DNA from: a bacterium
Lineage (GTDB): Bacteria; Calditrichota; Calditrichia; RBG-13-44-9; J042
DNA: 13,156 bases
Reading direction: 5' to 3'
Assembly: GCA_015494485.1 (NCBI GenBank)
Contig: WGBF01000029.1
Span: 1-13,156, forward strand
This document shows positions 5,194 to 12,904 of this stretch, one piece after another. Numbering within the stretch: position 1 is the first letter of the stretch; every line of letters starts with the position of its first letter. A program made the translations under genes and the position numbers. The notes under the pieces are model-generated. The model did no database searches, was not told where the DNA came from, and saw only the letters and a list, made by a program, of their open reading frames with translations.

Positions 5194-7152
5194 TTACCGG
5201 GCATTTCGGATAGCCTCCACGGTGGCGGGATCTTCCAGACTGCTTAAATCCCCCAGGGGCTTATTCAAATAGGCTGCACGGATAACCCGGTGCATCACCT
5301 TTGCATTTCGTGTTTTGGGCAATGCCGTAACGAATTTAATTTCTCTGGGTTTTAGCGGTTTGCCCAGTTCCGCAATTACCATCTCCATCAATTCCTGACG
5401 CAGGGTGTCGGTGGGTTTGTGGCCGGGTTTTAACACGCAGAACACCACCACTTCTTCCCCTTTGACGTCGTGGGGTACGCCAATGGCCGCAGATTCTGCC
5501 ACAGCGGGGTGGGCATTCACAATTGATTCTACTTCGGCCGGACCAAGTCGTTTACCGGCTACCTTGATGGTATCGTCACTGCGGCCTAAAATGTACCACA
5601 AGCCGTCTTCATCAATGGCGGCAAAATCGCCGTGTACCCATACGTTGGGGAACCGACTCCAGTAGGTATCCAGGTAGCGCTGGCGGTCTTTCCAGAAGCC
5701 GCGGGTCATGCCAATCCAGGGTTTGCGGATAACCAATTCTCCCACTGCCTGGCGAACCGGTTGCCCGTTTTCGTCCACCACGTCCGCATCCATGCCCACT
5801 ACCGGCCCGGAAAACGCACAGGGCTTTAGTGGTGTAAAGAAATTGCCGCACAAAATTCCGCCGCTGATTTCCGTGCCTCCGGAGTAGTTAATAATGGGTT
5901 TCTCTTTATTCAACACATGTTCAAAAGTCCACATCCAGCTTTCCGGGTCCCAGGGACTTCCGGTAGACCCAATCATCCGAAGAGACGACACATCGTGTTT
6001 TTGAATAGGGGCAGTTCCGTGGGGTTTCAAGGCGCGGATTAGGGAGGGGGTTATCCCCAGGTGTGTGACGCGATGGCGTTCCACCAGATCCCACAATCGA
6101 TCCACATCGGGGTAATCCGGCGCGCCGTCAAAAAAGACCATGGTGGCGCCAATAATGAGGGTGCCAAATACTTCCCAGGGGCCCATCATCCAGCCCATAT
6201 CGGTAAACCAGAACATAGTGTCTTCGGGTTTCAGATCCATGGGGTGGAACATATCCTGCGCGGATTTGATGGGAAAACCGCAATGGGTGTGTACCGCCCC
6301 TTTGGGTTTACCGGTAGTGCCGCTGGTGTAAATAATCATGACAATGTCTTCTGCGTCGGTAATTTCGGTTGGGGCCTCTGTGGGTTGGTTTGCAATAAAA
6401 TCATCCCACATTACGTCCCGCCCGGAGTGGAACGGAACATCCAGCCCCACGCGATTTACGACAATTACCTTTTCTACAGAGGGAACCTGTTGCAGGGCTT
6501 CGTCCAGATTGGGTTTCATGGCCACCTTTTTACCGCGGCGGAAGGCTCCATCCACGGTAAAAACGGCTTTGGCGTCGGCATCCGCTAAACGGGTGGCAAT
6601 GGCCGTGGGACCATACCCACTAAACAGCGGTAGGAGGATGCCGCCAATCTTTACGATAGCCAGAAAGGCAATAGCCAGCTCTGGGATCATTGGCATGTAG
6701 AGCCCAATGGCATCCCCTTTTTTGAAACCCGCAGCCCGCAATGCTGCAGCCACGCGATTCACTTCCTGATACAACTCCCGGTACGTAAAGGTGCGCACGG
6801 TGCCTTCTTCCCCTTCCCAGCGCAGGGCTACGCGTTCCGCGGTTGGGGTATGTTGCCATTTATCCAGGCAGTTGTGAACAATATTCATCTTTCCCCCAAC
6901 ACACCAGCGGGGGAATTGAATCCCTTCGCTTAAATCAACAATAGACTGGTATGGCTGGTAAAATTCAATGCCCAGGTCTTCCAGGGCTGCATTCCAGAAC
7001 CATTTAATGTCTTCAATGGATTTTCGATACAATTCGTCATAAGTGCGGATGTTGTGCCGTTGCATAAAGCGTTGCAGGTTGCTTTCCTGAATCCACGTGG
7101 GATTGGGGCGCCACACGATGGATTGCCCAAATGGAAACGTATCCGCTGCCAT
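5194..7152 (-). CDS. AMP-forming acyl-CoA synthetase (acetyl/acetoacetyl-CoA synthetase-like)
   Basis: A 652-residue enzyme that activates a carboxylic acid with ATP to an acyl-AMP and then to acyl-CoA. The N-terminal cap (WRPNPTWIQESNLQRFM, 14-30, to about 90) is the ACS-type N-terminal domain and recalls acetoacetyl-CoA synthetase. The AMP-binding core follows: phosphate loop YTSGTTGKPKG (275-285), FTDMGWMMGPWEVFG (316-330), NYSGGTEISGG (422-432), GDFAAIDEDGLWYILGRSDD (508-527) and hinge KVAGKRLGPAEVE (530-542). The C-terminal catalytic lysine lies in PKTRNAKVMHR (K618); the common glycine before it is alanine. In the acyl pocket, the position of the Trp that restricts acetyl-CoA synthetase to acetate is Gly425 by my alignment, so a larger acid than acetate is likely. 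GGAGGT stands 4 nt before the ATG at 7152. The exact substrate is unknown; acetoacetate, propionate or a medium-chain acid are candidates. Confidence 0.9.
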   Translation of the reverse strand: MAADTFPFGQSIVWRPNPTWIQESNLQRFMQRHNIRTYDELYRKSIEDIKWFWNAALEDLGIEFYQPYQSIVDLSEGIQFPRWCVGGKMNIVHNCLDKWQHTPTAERVALRWEGEEGTVRTFTYRELYQEVNRVAAALRAAGFKKGDAIGLYMPMIPELAIAFLAIVKIGGILLPLFSGYGPTAIATRLADADAKAVFTVDGAFRRGKKVAMKPNLDEALQQVPSVEKVIVVNRVGLDVPFHSGRDVMWDDFIANQPTEAPTEITDAEDIVMIIYTSGTTGKPKGAVHTHCGFPIKSAQDMFHPMDLKPEDTMFWFTDMGWMMGPWEVFGTLIIGATMVFFDGAPDYPDVDRLWDLVERHRVTHLGITPSLIRALKPHGTAPIQKHDVSSLRMIGSTGSPWDPESWMWTFEHVLNKEKPIINYSGGTEISGGILCGNFFTPLKPCAFSGPVVGMDADVVDENGQPVRQAVGELVIRKPWIGMTRGFWKDRQRYLDTYWSRFPNVWVHGDFAAIDEDGLWYILGRSDDTIKVAGKRLGPAEVESIVNAHPAVAESAAIGVPHDVKGEEVVVFCVLKPGHKPTDTLRQELMEMVIAELGKPLKPREIKFVTALPKTRNAKVMHRVIRAAYLNKPLGDLSSLEDPATVEAIRNAR

Positions 7153-7183
7153 GCCTACCTCCGGATTTTACATTCCAACCTGC

Positions 7184-7212
7184 AATGTAGGGTGTGCCGC
7201 GTAAATATTCAA
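7184..7212 (-). promoter_or_regulatory. Candidate promoter for the acyl-CoA synthetase gene
   Basis: On the minus strand TTGAAT (plus 7207-7212) and TACATT (plus 7184-7189) are 17 nt apart. A T-rich pyrimidine tract lies immediately upstream and could act as an UP-like element. Transcription would start about 25 nt before the ATG. Each box matches the sigma70 consensus at 4 of 6 positions. Confidence 0.35.
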
Positions 7213-7351
7213 TGAAAAAAGGGAAGAAAAAAACGGGGGTGGGGAAATTCGCAGAATAAATTTGATACGCCGGTTGTGTCCTTCCCCGTTTTGGGTGCAT
7301 CTTATGGAATATTGAATGGAGCAACAGTGAAGCAAAACACAGGAGGACACC

Positions 7352-7705
7352 ATGGAGAAGGTAATTATCTGGCACAACCCGCGTTGCCGTAAAAGCCGTG
7401 AAGGATTGAATTATTTAAAAGAAAAGGGAATTGAACCGGAAATTTATGATTACATAAAGAACGGGATTGATCCGGAAGAACTGGCGGAAATTATTCGCAA
7501 GTCCGGTTTACCGGTGGAGGCGTTTATCCGCACCAACGAAAAGGAATACCGGGAATTGGGATTAAAAGGAAAACAGTTAAGCGCGGAAGAATTTGCCCGC
7601 ATTGCGGCGGAGCATCCCCGGCTGTTGCAACGACCCATTGTGATTAAAGGGGATCGTGTTGTTCTGGCGCGTCCGGCAGACCGAATTGATGCCCTGTTTC
7701 AGTAA
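7352..7705 (+). CDS. ArsC/YfgD-family glutaredoxin-type arsenate reductase-like protein
   Basis: A 117-residue thioredoxin-fold protein of the ArsC/Spx superfamily. The start has WHNPRCRKSREGLNYLKE (7-24), with the nucleophilic Cys at position 12. The arginines of the plasmid R773 ArsC active site have counterparts at the same numbers: R60 (AFIRTNEKEYRE), R94 (LLQRPIV) and R107 (LARPAD). All four catalytic residues are therefore in place for glutaredoxin-coupled reduction of arsenate to arsenite. The NPRC-x-KSR form is that of chromosomal YfgD-like members, whose in vivo role is less clear. No ars regulator, ArsB or Acr3 efflux pump is nearby, so arsenic resistance is not supported by context. 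AGGAGG is 5 nt before the ATG. The gene converges on the secreted-protein gene with only 2 bp between the stop codons. Confidence 0.92.
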   Translation: MEKVIIWHNPRCRKSREGLNYLKEKGIEPEIYDYIKNGIDPEELAEIIRKSGLPVEAFIRTNEKEYRELGLKGKQLSAEEFARIAAEHPRLLQRPIVIKGDRVVLARPADRIDALFQ

Positions 7706-7707
7706 TA

Positions 7708-8160
7708 TTAAAATGTGGCGTGGATTTTTTGTTTGGGTGCTTTTAGCACGATAGGGCTCCCCTGTTTGGGCCGCAGGAAAACCATTACATCGACGGTGCT
7801 GTTGGGAGACCAGTACGGACCGTTGCGCCACACAAACCGCAGCCGGTTGGGGAATGTTTCCAGCAGGGGCTGAATATCCGCTGCGGTTATTTCGACAGTA
7901 TCCGCTTGATGAATAAGTTGCACTTTTTCAATCTTCAGCCCTGTGAGCAGCGCGGGATTATCCGCCGTAATTTCAATTTTGGCCCGTAAGGGTTTACCTT
8001 TTGGGGGGGATATGGGTTGAAAGTCCCGCCAGAGGTAAACGGTTACATGCAGAGAATCGATGGTTGACTCCTCCTGTTGATTCGTTGGTTGAACCATCAG
8101 TGTCTGTGCGAAGATCGTAACGCTAAGGAATAATAACCAGAAAAAAACAATATTCCGCAT
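7708..8160 (-). CDS. Small secreted or periplasmic protein of unknown function, 150 aa
   Basis: I do not recognise a family. The N-terminus MRNIVFFWLLFLSVTIFAQ is a clear Sec signal peptide, with probable cleavage after IFA (residue 18); there is no lipobox cysteine. The mature chain of about 130 residues is rich in beta-prone segments: LHVTVYLWRDF near 37-47, LRAKIEITADNP near 58-69, TVDVMVFLRPKQG near 122-134. It contains no cysteine. The ...LRFVWRNGPYW... stretch near 111-121 is the most distinctive part. A beta-sandwich accessory or envelope protein is plausible, but this is inference. The start is supported by GGGGGATG about 7 nt upstream and by the signal. Its stop codon lies 2 bp from that of the convergent ArsC-like gene with no terminator between, so the two transcripts must overlap at their 3' ends. 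Confidence 0.78.
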   Translation of the reverse strand: MRNIVFFWLLFLSVTIFAQTLMVQPTNQQEESTIDSLHVTVYLWRDFQPISPPKGKPLRAKIEITADNPALLTGLKIEKVQLIHQADTVEITAADIQPLLETFPNRLRFVWRNGPYWSPNSTVDVMVFLRPKQGSPIVLKAPKQKIHATF

Positions 8161-8259
8161 TGTTTCATCCCCCGTATTGATGATTGTTTTACGAAACCGC
8201 TACCCAATTGGTTCAAAAGGGTAGATGCGAAAATTTTCCGCGGATTGCCGAATTTCTGT

Positions 8260-8289
8260 TTGTCACGCCCGGTAAAGCAAAAGTATATT
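8260..8289 (+). promoter_or_regulatory. Candidate sigma70-type promoter for the lipoprotein at 8314
   Basis: TTGTCA (8260-8265) and TATATT (8284-8289) are separated by 18 nt. Each box matches the consensus at 5 of 6 positions. Transcription would begin near 8296, about 18 nt before the ATG. Confidence 0.5.
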
Positions 8290-8313
8290 CATAAAAATAA
8301 GTGAGGACAAATC

Positions 8314-8808
8314 ATGAAAATTGGGCGAACGGTTCTACTGGTCTCCATGCTTTTATTTCTGGCGTGTAATGCCGGTAACACCGGGCTTCAACGGAAAGGA
8401 GAACAATCGGGCATGAAAAAGCCACAACTCACCAGACAGGATATGATTGCCCCCGGTACCTGCCGTGTTATTGCCATTGTCAAACAAATTCGCTCCGATT
8501 ATCGCGGTACCGGGCAAGATGATCCCTGTTCTCGGGTACCCTGTCGGGCGCTGATTGAGATTGAAACGGTTACCGGCTGCGGTGCTGGGATAACCCAGCC
8601 ACTTCCTCTGCATCAGCCATTGCTGGCCCATTTCCTGCCCACATTAAATCCTAAAGTTGCCTTTCGGGGTACGAAGTATCCCGACGTAGCACCGTTGTAC
8701 GTGGGGCGTCGTTTTGAAGCAATTGTTGAAGTACCTGCAGAACCCGCCGCGGGCTCTGTGCCAGTCATTGTGCAAAAATACACCGTGCTTCAATCGTCCG
8801 GGAAATAG
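8314..8808 (+). CDS. Putative lipoprotein with four mature cysteines, 164 aa
   Basis: I do not recognise a family. MKIGRTVLLVSMLLFLAC is a standard lipoprotein signal with lipobox LFLAC and Cys18 as the lipid-bearing residue. A short polar tether (NAGNTGLQRKGEQSG) follows. The mature domain from about residue 45 begins APGTCRVIAIVKQI and carries four further cysteines (C50, C72, C77, C89), two of them in PCSRVPC. These suggest two disulfides in the periplasm or a metal site. Alternating hydrophobic strands such as CRALIEIETVTGCG and YVGRRFEAIVEVP suggest a small beta-barrel, possibly OB-like; this is inference. GAGG lies 7 nt before the ATG and a credible promoter lies just upstream. The next gene starts 92 nt downstream with its own possible promoter. 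Confidence 0.8.
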   Translation: MKIGRTVLLVSMLLFLACNAGNTGLQRKGEQSGMKKPQLTRQDMIAPGTCRVIAIVKQIRSDYRGTGQDDPCSRVPCRALIEIETVTGCGAGITQPLPLHQPLLAHFLPTLNPKVAFRGTKYPDVAPLYVGRRFEAIVEVPAEPAAGSVPVIVQKYTVLQSSGK

Positions 8809-8840
8809 GCCCAGGTGTGAAGGGCATCATTTTTCAGAAA

Positions 8841-8869
8841 CTGAAATTCTGTAACTTAACTCCGATAAT
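8841..8869 (+). promoter_or_regulatory. Candidate promoter for the Asp-box protein gene
   Basis: CTGAAA (8841-8846) and GATAAT (8864-8869) are 17 nt apart, with the start codon about 25 nt beyond the expected transcription start. A short hairpin, TTTCAG-AAA-CTGAAA, overlaps the upstream box. The gene could equally be read through from the lipoprotein at 8314. Confidence 0.35.
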
Positions 8870-8891
8870 GAACAAACTTAATTTAACCGAT

Positions 8892-8896
8892 GGAGG
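8892..8896 (+). promoter_or_regulatory. Ribosome binding site fixing the start at 8901
   Basis: GGAGG stands 4 nt before the ATG at 8901. The reading frame is open further upstream, but only this start places a basic residue pair and hydrophobic segment at the N-terminus. Confidence 0.75.
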
Positions 8897-8900
8897 CTTT

Positions 8901-11705
8901 ATGAATGTAAAACGTGTATTTGTGTTAAGCGCTATGGCGTTAATTATAACAATTGGAATACTGTATTTTCAAAGCGGGGATAATGGGGGAGTACACAGCC
9001 CAACGTACATAAAAATTAAAAAACCAACCCAGAAAGCAGCAATTGGCAATGCGGATGATCCCAACTCCCGCACCGGCTTTGAATTTCTGAAAATTCGGGA
9101 CCCCAAAACCAATGTTGTTCCGCAGAATATTCGGGAAAAGGAACTGCAGTTTGCGGAAACGCTTCCGGTGCGCGGGGAAGGAGAACCTCTTTGGGCGAAA
9201 CGGGTGGGAAATCGCCTGTTGAAAATCACCGCAACTCAATGGTCACCCAGGGGACCGAAAAATGCCGGTGGCCGTACCCGTGCCCTGGGGATTGATGTTA
9301 CCAACGAAAATGTTATTCTTGCCGGGGGTGTTTCCGGGGGTATCTGGCGTTCGGAAGATGGTGGTTCCACCTGGACCAAAACCACGGCCTCCAATCAACT
9401 CCACAGCATTTCCTGTCTGGTTCAGGATACCCGCACGGGAAAAACCAACATCTGGTACGCCGGAACAGGCGAATATCGGGGCAATTCTGCCAGCGGCTAT
9501 GGTGCTCCGTACCGCGGGGATGGCATTTACAAATCCACCGATGGCGGTGCCAGCTGGACGTTGTTGGCATCCACGGCAACCAATAAGCCGCAATCATTTG
9601 ACAACTTCTTTGATTATGTCTGGAATATCGTGGTGGATGTTTCCAATACCCAGCAGGACGAAGTGTATGCCGCCACGTATAGTGCCATTTTCCGCTCCAC
9701 CGATGGCGGACAAAACTGGCAGTTTGTGTTAGGCCCCTCTGATAATGATTATTCCGCATACGTCGATGTGGCCATTACCTCCACGGGGGTGTTGTACGCC
9801 ACCCTCAGCAGTGATGGCAGCAAAAAGGGCATCTGGCGGTCTGTGGATGGGGTAAATTGGGTCAATATTACCCCGGGCGGATTTCCGTCGACCTATCGTC
9901 GAATTGTCATTGGTATTGCCCCGTCCAATGAAAATATTGTGTACTTTTTGGGCGAAACCCCCGGGGCCGGTACCAATGATCATAGCTTGTGGAAATATGA
10001 ATATGTAAGCGGTGACGGAAGCGGTTCGGGCGGCAACTGGACCAACCTGTCCGGCAATATTCCCGTGAACAATTCCAATCAGGTCGGGAATTATGATTCC
10101 CAATCGTCCTATGATATGCTTATTAAGGTAAAACCAGACGATGAAAATACCGTGATTATTGGCGGCACAAACCTGTACATTTCCACCGATGGTTTTAGCA
10201 CGACCAACTGGAAATGGATTGGCGGATATACCACAACCGGCGGCTATGGCTGGTATCCGGGGCATCATCCCGATCAACACGCCCTGGTATTTTATCCGTC
10301 CGATCCCAAAAAAGCCCTTTCCGGGCACGATGGTGGGGTAAGCCGAACCAGCGATATTACGGCTGCGCTGGTATCCTGGGAAAGCCTGAACCGGGGGTAT
10401 TATACTACCCAATTTTATGCCGTGGCAGTGGATACGGCCGTTACGGATGACCCCACGATCCTTGGCGGTATGCAGGATAATGGCACCTGGCTTACCTTTT
10501 CTTCAAATGTCAATACCGATTGGATTCGGGAACTGGGTGGCGATGGCGGATTTTGTGCCATTACTAAGAATGGCGGGTATTATTACATGTCCTGGCAAAA
10601 TGGAACGATCTTTCGGGTGAATCTGGATGGGGACGGTAACTGGACCAATTGGGCGCAGGTGGATCCGGCGGGACGGAATAACCACTTCTTTATTAACCCG
10701 TTTACCTTGGATGCGGTCAATCAAAAAATCATGTATTACGGTGGCGACGATGCCGTTTGGCGGAACAGCGATTTAACAGCGATTCCGGCTCAAAACCAAA
10801 CGTCAACGTCGGTAAACTGGACTAAACTCACCGCAACTCAGATTTCGTCGGGTCAAATTTCCGCATTGCGGTCTGCCATGGACCGCACATTGTATTACGG
10901 AACCTCCGCCGGGCAGGTGTTCCGACTGGACAATGCCCATACCTCTACCGGCAATCCCGTAAATATTACCGGTAGCGGATTCCCGTCCAATGCGTATGTG
11001 AGTTCCATTGCCGTAAATCCGAACAACAGCGATGAAGTGGTGGTGGTCTTTTCCAATTACAATGTCATTTCTGTGTGGTATTCTGCGAATCGGGGAGCCA
11101 GCTGGAGCAATATTTCCGGGAATCTGGAAGAAAATCCCGATGGCAGCGGTTCCGGTCCTTCCGTGCGCTGGGCGGAAATTATTCCCCTTTCCAATAAAAC
11201 CGTGTACATGGTGGGAACCTCCACCGGTGTGTATTCCACGTCGGAATTAAACGGCACGGGTACCGTGTGGGTGCAGGAAGCCCCTTCGGTAATTGGGAAT
11301 GTGGTTGTGGATATGTTAGCCAGCCGGCCGAAAGAAGGATTGGTGGTAGCCGGAACCCATGGCACTGGCGCCTATTCCACCGTACTGGATGAAACGGTGG
11401 GTATTGCCGATGAGCCTGCGGTTGTTCAGGAGTTTCGTCTGGAACAAAATTATCCCAATCCGTTCAATCCGTCCACGACCATTCGCTATCAGTTACCGGA
11501 AGCGGCAGAAGTGGAATTAAACGTGTACGATGCCTCCGGGCGAAAAGTAGTTACCCTTGCGCGGGGGTATCAGATTGCCGGAACCCATACGGTTCAGTGG
11601 AACGGCCGGGACCGGTTCGGACGCCTGGTTGCCAGCGGCGTTTACTTGTACGAACTTAAAGCCGGCAGCTTCCGGGATGTTAAACGCATGACCTTCGTTC
11701 GGTAA
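8901..11705 (+). CDS. Exported Asp-box (BNR/sortilin-like) beta-propeller protein with type IX-type C-terminal sorting domain
   Basis: A 934-residue exported protein. Residues 1-23 (MNVKRVFVLSAMALIITIGI onward) are an export signal or N-terminal anchor without an obvious cleavage site. From about 110 to 830 the chain has propeller repeats with Asp-boxes (S-x-D-x-G-x-x-W): SEDGGSTW 151-158, STDGGASW 212-219, STDGGQNW 266-273. Degenerate forms occur near 314, 428 and 728. Such folds occur in sialidases, BNR-repeat glycosidases and VPS10/sortilin-like proteins. I see no sialidase Arg triad by eye, so no enzyme activity is claimed. Residues 845-934 are a FlgD Ig-like/Por secretion-type domain: LEQNYPNPFNPSTTIRY, then VYDASGRKVVTL, SGVYLYELKAG and final KRMTFVR. 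This directs export across the outer membrane and attachment or release in type IX-bearing phyla. It is the final gene before a strong terminator; a cell-surface or secreted role, perhaps in adhesion or polymer handling, is inference. Confidence 0.9.
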   Translation: MNVKRVFVLSAMALIITIGILYFQSGDNGGVHSPTYIKIKKPTQKAAIGNADDPNSRTGFEFLKIRDPKTNVVPQNIREKELQFAETLPVRGEGEPLWAKRVGNRLLKITATQWSPRGPKNAGGRTRALGIDVTNENVILAGGVSGGIWRSEDGGSTWTKTTASNQLHSISCLVQDTRTGKTNIWYAGTGEYRGNSASGYGAPYRGDGIYKSTDGGASWTLLASTATNKPQSFDNFFDYVWNIVVDVSNTQQDEVYAATYSAIFRSTDGGQNWQFVLGPSDNDYSAYVDVAITSTGVLYATLSSDGSKKGIWRSVDGVNWVNITPGGFPSTYRRIVIGIAPSNENIVYFLGETPGAGTNDHSLWKYEYVSGDGSGSGGNWTNLSGNIPVNNSNQVGNYDSQSSYDMLIKVKPDDENTVIIGGTNLYISTDGFSTTNWKWIGGYTTTGGYGWYPGHHPDQHALVFYPSDPKKALSGHDGGVSRTSDITAALVSWESLNRGYYTTQFYAVAVDTAVTDDPTILGGMQDNGTWLTFSSNVNTDWIRELGGDGGFCAITKNGGYYYMSWQNGTIFRVNLDGDGNWTNWAQVDPAGRNNHFFINPFTLDAVNQKIMYYGGDDAVWRNSDLTAIPAQNQTSTSVNWTKLTATQISSGQISALRSAMDRTLYYGTSAGQVFRLDNAHTSTGNPVNITGSGFPSNAYVSSIAVNPNNSDEVVVVFSNYNVISVWYSANRGASWSNISGNLEENPDGSGSGPSVRWAEIIPLSNKTVYMVGTSTGVYSTSELNGTGTVWVQEAPSVIGNVVVDMLASRPKEGLVVAGTHGTGAYSTVLDETVGIADEPAVVQEFRLEQNYPNPFNPSTTIRYQLPEAAEVELNVYDASGRKVVTLARGYQIAGTHTVQWNGRDRFGRLVASGVYLYELKAGSFRDVKRMTFVR

Positions 11706-11729
11706 AAAAATTCTCCTGACAGGTGATAG

Positions 11730-11763
11730 AAAAGCCGGTGCAGTGTTTTGCACCGGCTTTTTT
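11730..11763. terminator. Bidirectional rho-independent terminator between convergent genes
   Basis: AAAGCCGGTGCA (11731-11742) pairs perfectly with TGCACCGGCTTT (11749-11760) around a 6-nt loop. Six T follow on the plus strand and four on the minus strand. It lies between the stop codons of the plus-strand Asp-box gene (11705) and the minus-strand porin gene (11829) and can serve both. Confidence 0.92.
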
Positions 11764-11828
11764 AATTCGGAAAATCATGGGACGGGAAGTGGGAAAAATC
11801 CCCGTTATTTTTGTCCGCCTTCAAATTG

Positions 11829-12845
11829 TTAAAACGTAATGAAAAATGTCAGGCGGGGGAGCACGTCATTTTCGGGTTTTGGCCCCGTGTCCGGCGTATC
11901 GTAAACAAGGCTTTCTACATTGGGAATGAAATGGACGTCCTCAATGGGCTGCCAATCAATCCCTGCAATAAACAGGGTAGCGGTTGTTGTGGTGGCAATT
12001 GGCAAATAGGTAATGGAATTTCCGGCAGGATTGGGGTTCAGCAACCGGTCAATGCGCAGCAGAACGGAGGTCTGGGGTTGCATGCGCCACACCCCAAAAG
12101 CAGACGCCAGGGCCAGGGTGGTTGTTGAGGATCCCACTTTGCGCTGTTGCGCTACATACTGAAGACCCAGACGAAAAGCCGTACCGGCATATCCGGCAAA
12201 TCCCTGGTAGGTAAATCGTTGTTCAGCGCCACGGTCTTCGTAATCGCCATAGCCTTCCAGCCAGATTCCCTGCTGGGGGTAGTAGCCGACGGACACCATC
12301 ACTTTCTTTCCGCTATTGGCATCCGATTTTGCCCCCGCCCCGTTTCCAATCATGATGTGATAGCCCAACGGAGAATCCGGAGTGAAGCGGCCCCGGATGG
12401 CCAGACCAAAATCCCGCGAACTCCCCATTTTTTGCAAATCCACCGGTGTTTTTTCAACCGCACGGTACCCCCACAATTGTTCGATCCGGGCAAAGGTGGG
12501 GCTGGGGGAAATGCCCAGAAGAACCGCAGTGGAACCGCTGGAATATTTTAAATAAGCATCTTTAACGAAGGGAACGGCCGAACCGGCTCCCGGACCGCCA
12601 GCGGTGAAACCCGGATGATTCATTTCCAGCCGCAGCCGAACGGCAAACGCGGTGGAAAGGTTGCGATCCAGTGTCAGATAAATGCGTCGAATCCAGAATC
12701 CGTTTTTTCCCACCAGGTTTTGCTGATGATGTTGGTTCACATAATAGTAATCACCAAAAAACAAGCCGCTTATCCGGGTATCGTTCGCGAATAAAAAAGC
12801 GTGAACCAGAAGCACGCTAAGAATGGTGTGTCGCAAAAGCCTCAT
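11829..12845 (-). CDS. Outer-membrane beta-barrel porin (OprP/OprO-like)
   Basis: A 338-residue protein with signal MRLLRHTILSVLLVHAFLFA, likely cleaved before NDTR. The mature chain starts with ISGLFFGDYYYVNQ and continues WIRRIYLTLDRNLSTAFAVRLRLEMN (about 51-76), the paired amphipathic strands of a barrel wall. PFVKDAYLKYSSGSTAVLLGISPSP (92-116) and the RDFGLAIRG segment (144-152) recall the phosphate-selective porin O/P family. It ends in FFITF, with the terminal Phe expected for recognition by the BAM machinery. It would form a channel for small solutes in the outer membrane; the substrate is unknown and no phosphate genes are nearby. AAGGAGG is about 4 nt before the ATG at 12845. A nested inverted repeat 60-115 bp upstream may regulate it. 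Porin fold: confident. OprP/OprO subfamily: tentative. Confidence 0.85.
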   Translation of the reverse strand: MRLLRHTILSVLLVHAFLFANDTRISGLFFGDYYYVNQHHQQNLVGKNGFWIRRIYLTLDRNLSTAFAVRLRLEMNHPGFTAGGPGAGSAVPFVKDAYLKYSSGSTAVLLGISPSPTFARIEQLWGYRAVEKTPVDLQKMGSSRDFGLAIRGRFTPDSPLGYHIMIGNGAGAKSDANSGKKVMVSVGYYPQQGIWLEGYGDYEDRGAEQRFTYQGFAGYAGTAFRLGLQYVAQQRKVGSSTTTLALASAFGVWRMQPQTSVLLRIDRLLNPNPAGNSITYLPIATTTTATLFIAGIDWQPIEDVHFIPNVESLVYDTPDTGPKPENDVLPRLTFFITF

Positions 12846-12904
12846 ACATCCTCCTTCCGTTTATGCTGATGGTAAGTTTGTATTTAACCGAACACGATAA
12901 GCCA

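Noticed and set aside
6061..6588. 175-codon open frame on the plus strand inside the acyl-CoA synthetase gene
   Set aside because: It is antisense to conserved AMP-binding motifs, and its translation lacks any recognisable domain.
7352..7705. An arsenic-resistance island
   Set aside because: Only an ArsC/YfgD-like gene is present; no ArsR, efflux pump or arsenic methylase lies nearby.
8200..8244. Short palindromes CTACCC...GGGTAG and TCCGCGGA in the 8161-8313 intergenic region
   Set aside because: Stems of six or fewer base pairs with a long loop, or eight-base palindromes, are expected by chance in this much sequence.
9729..10412. 227-codon open frame on the minus strand inside the Asp-box protein gene
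   Set aside because: It is a Gly/Pro/Ile-rich translation typical of antisense to a repeat-rich beta protein, with no ribosome site support.
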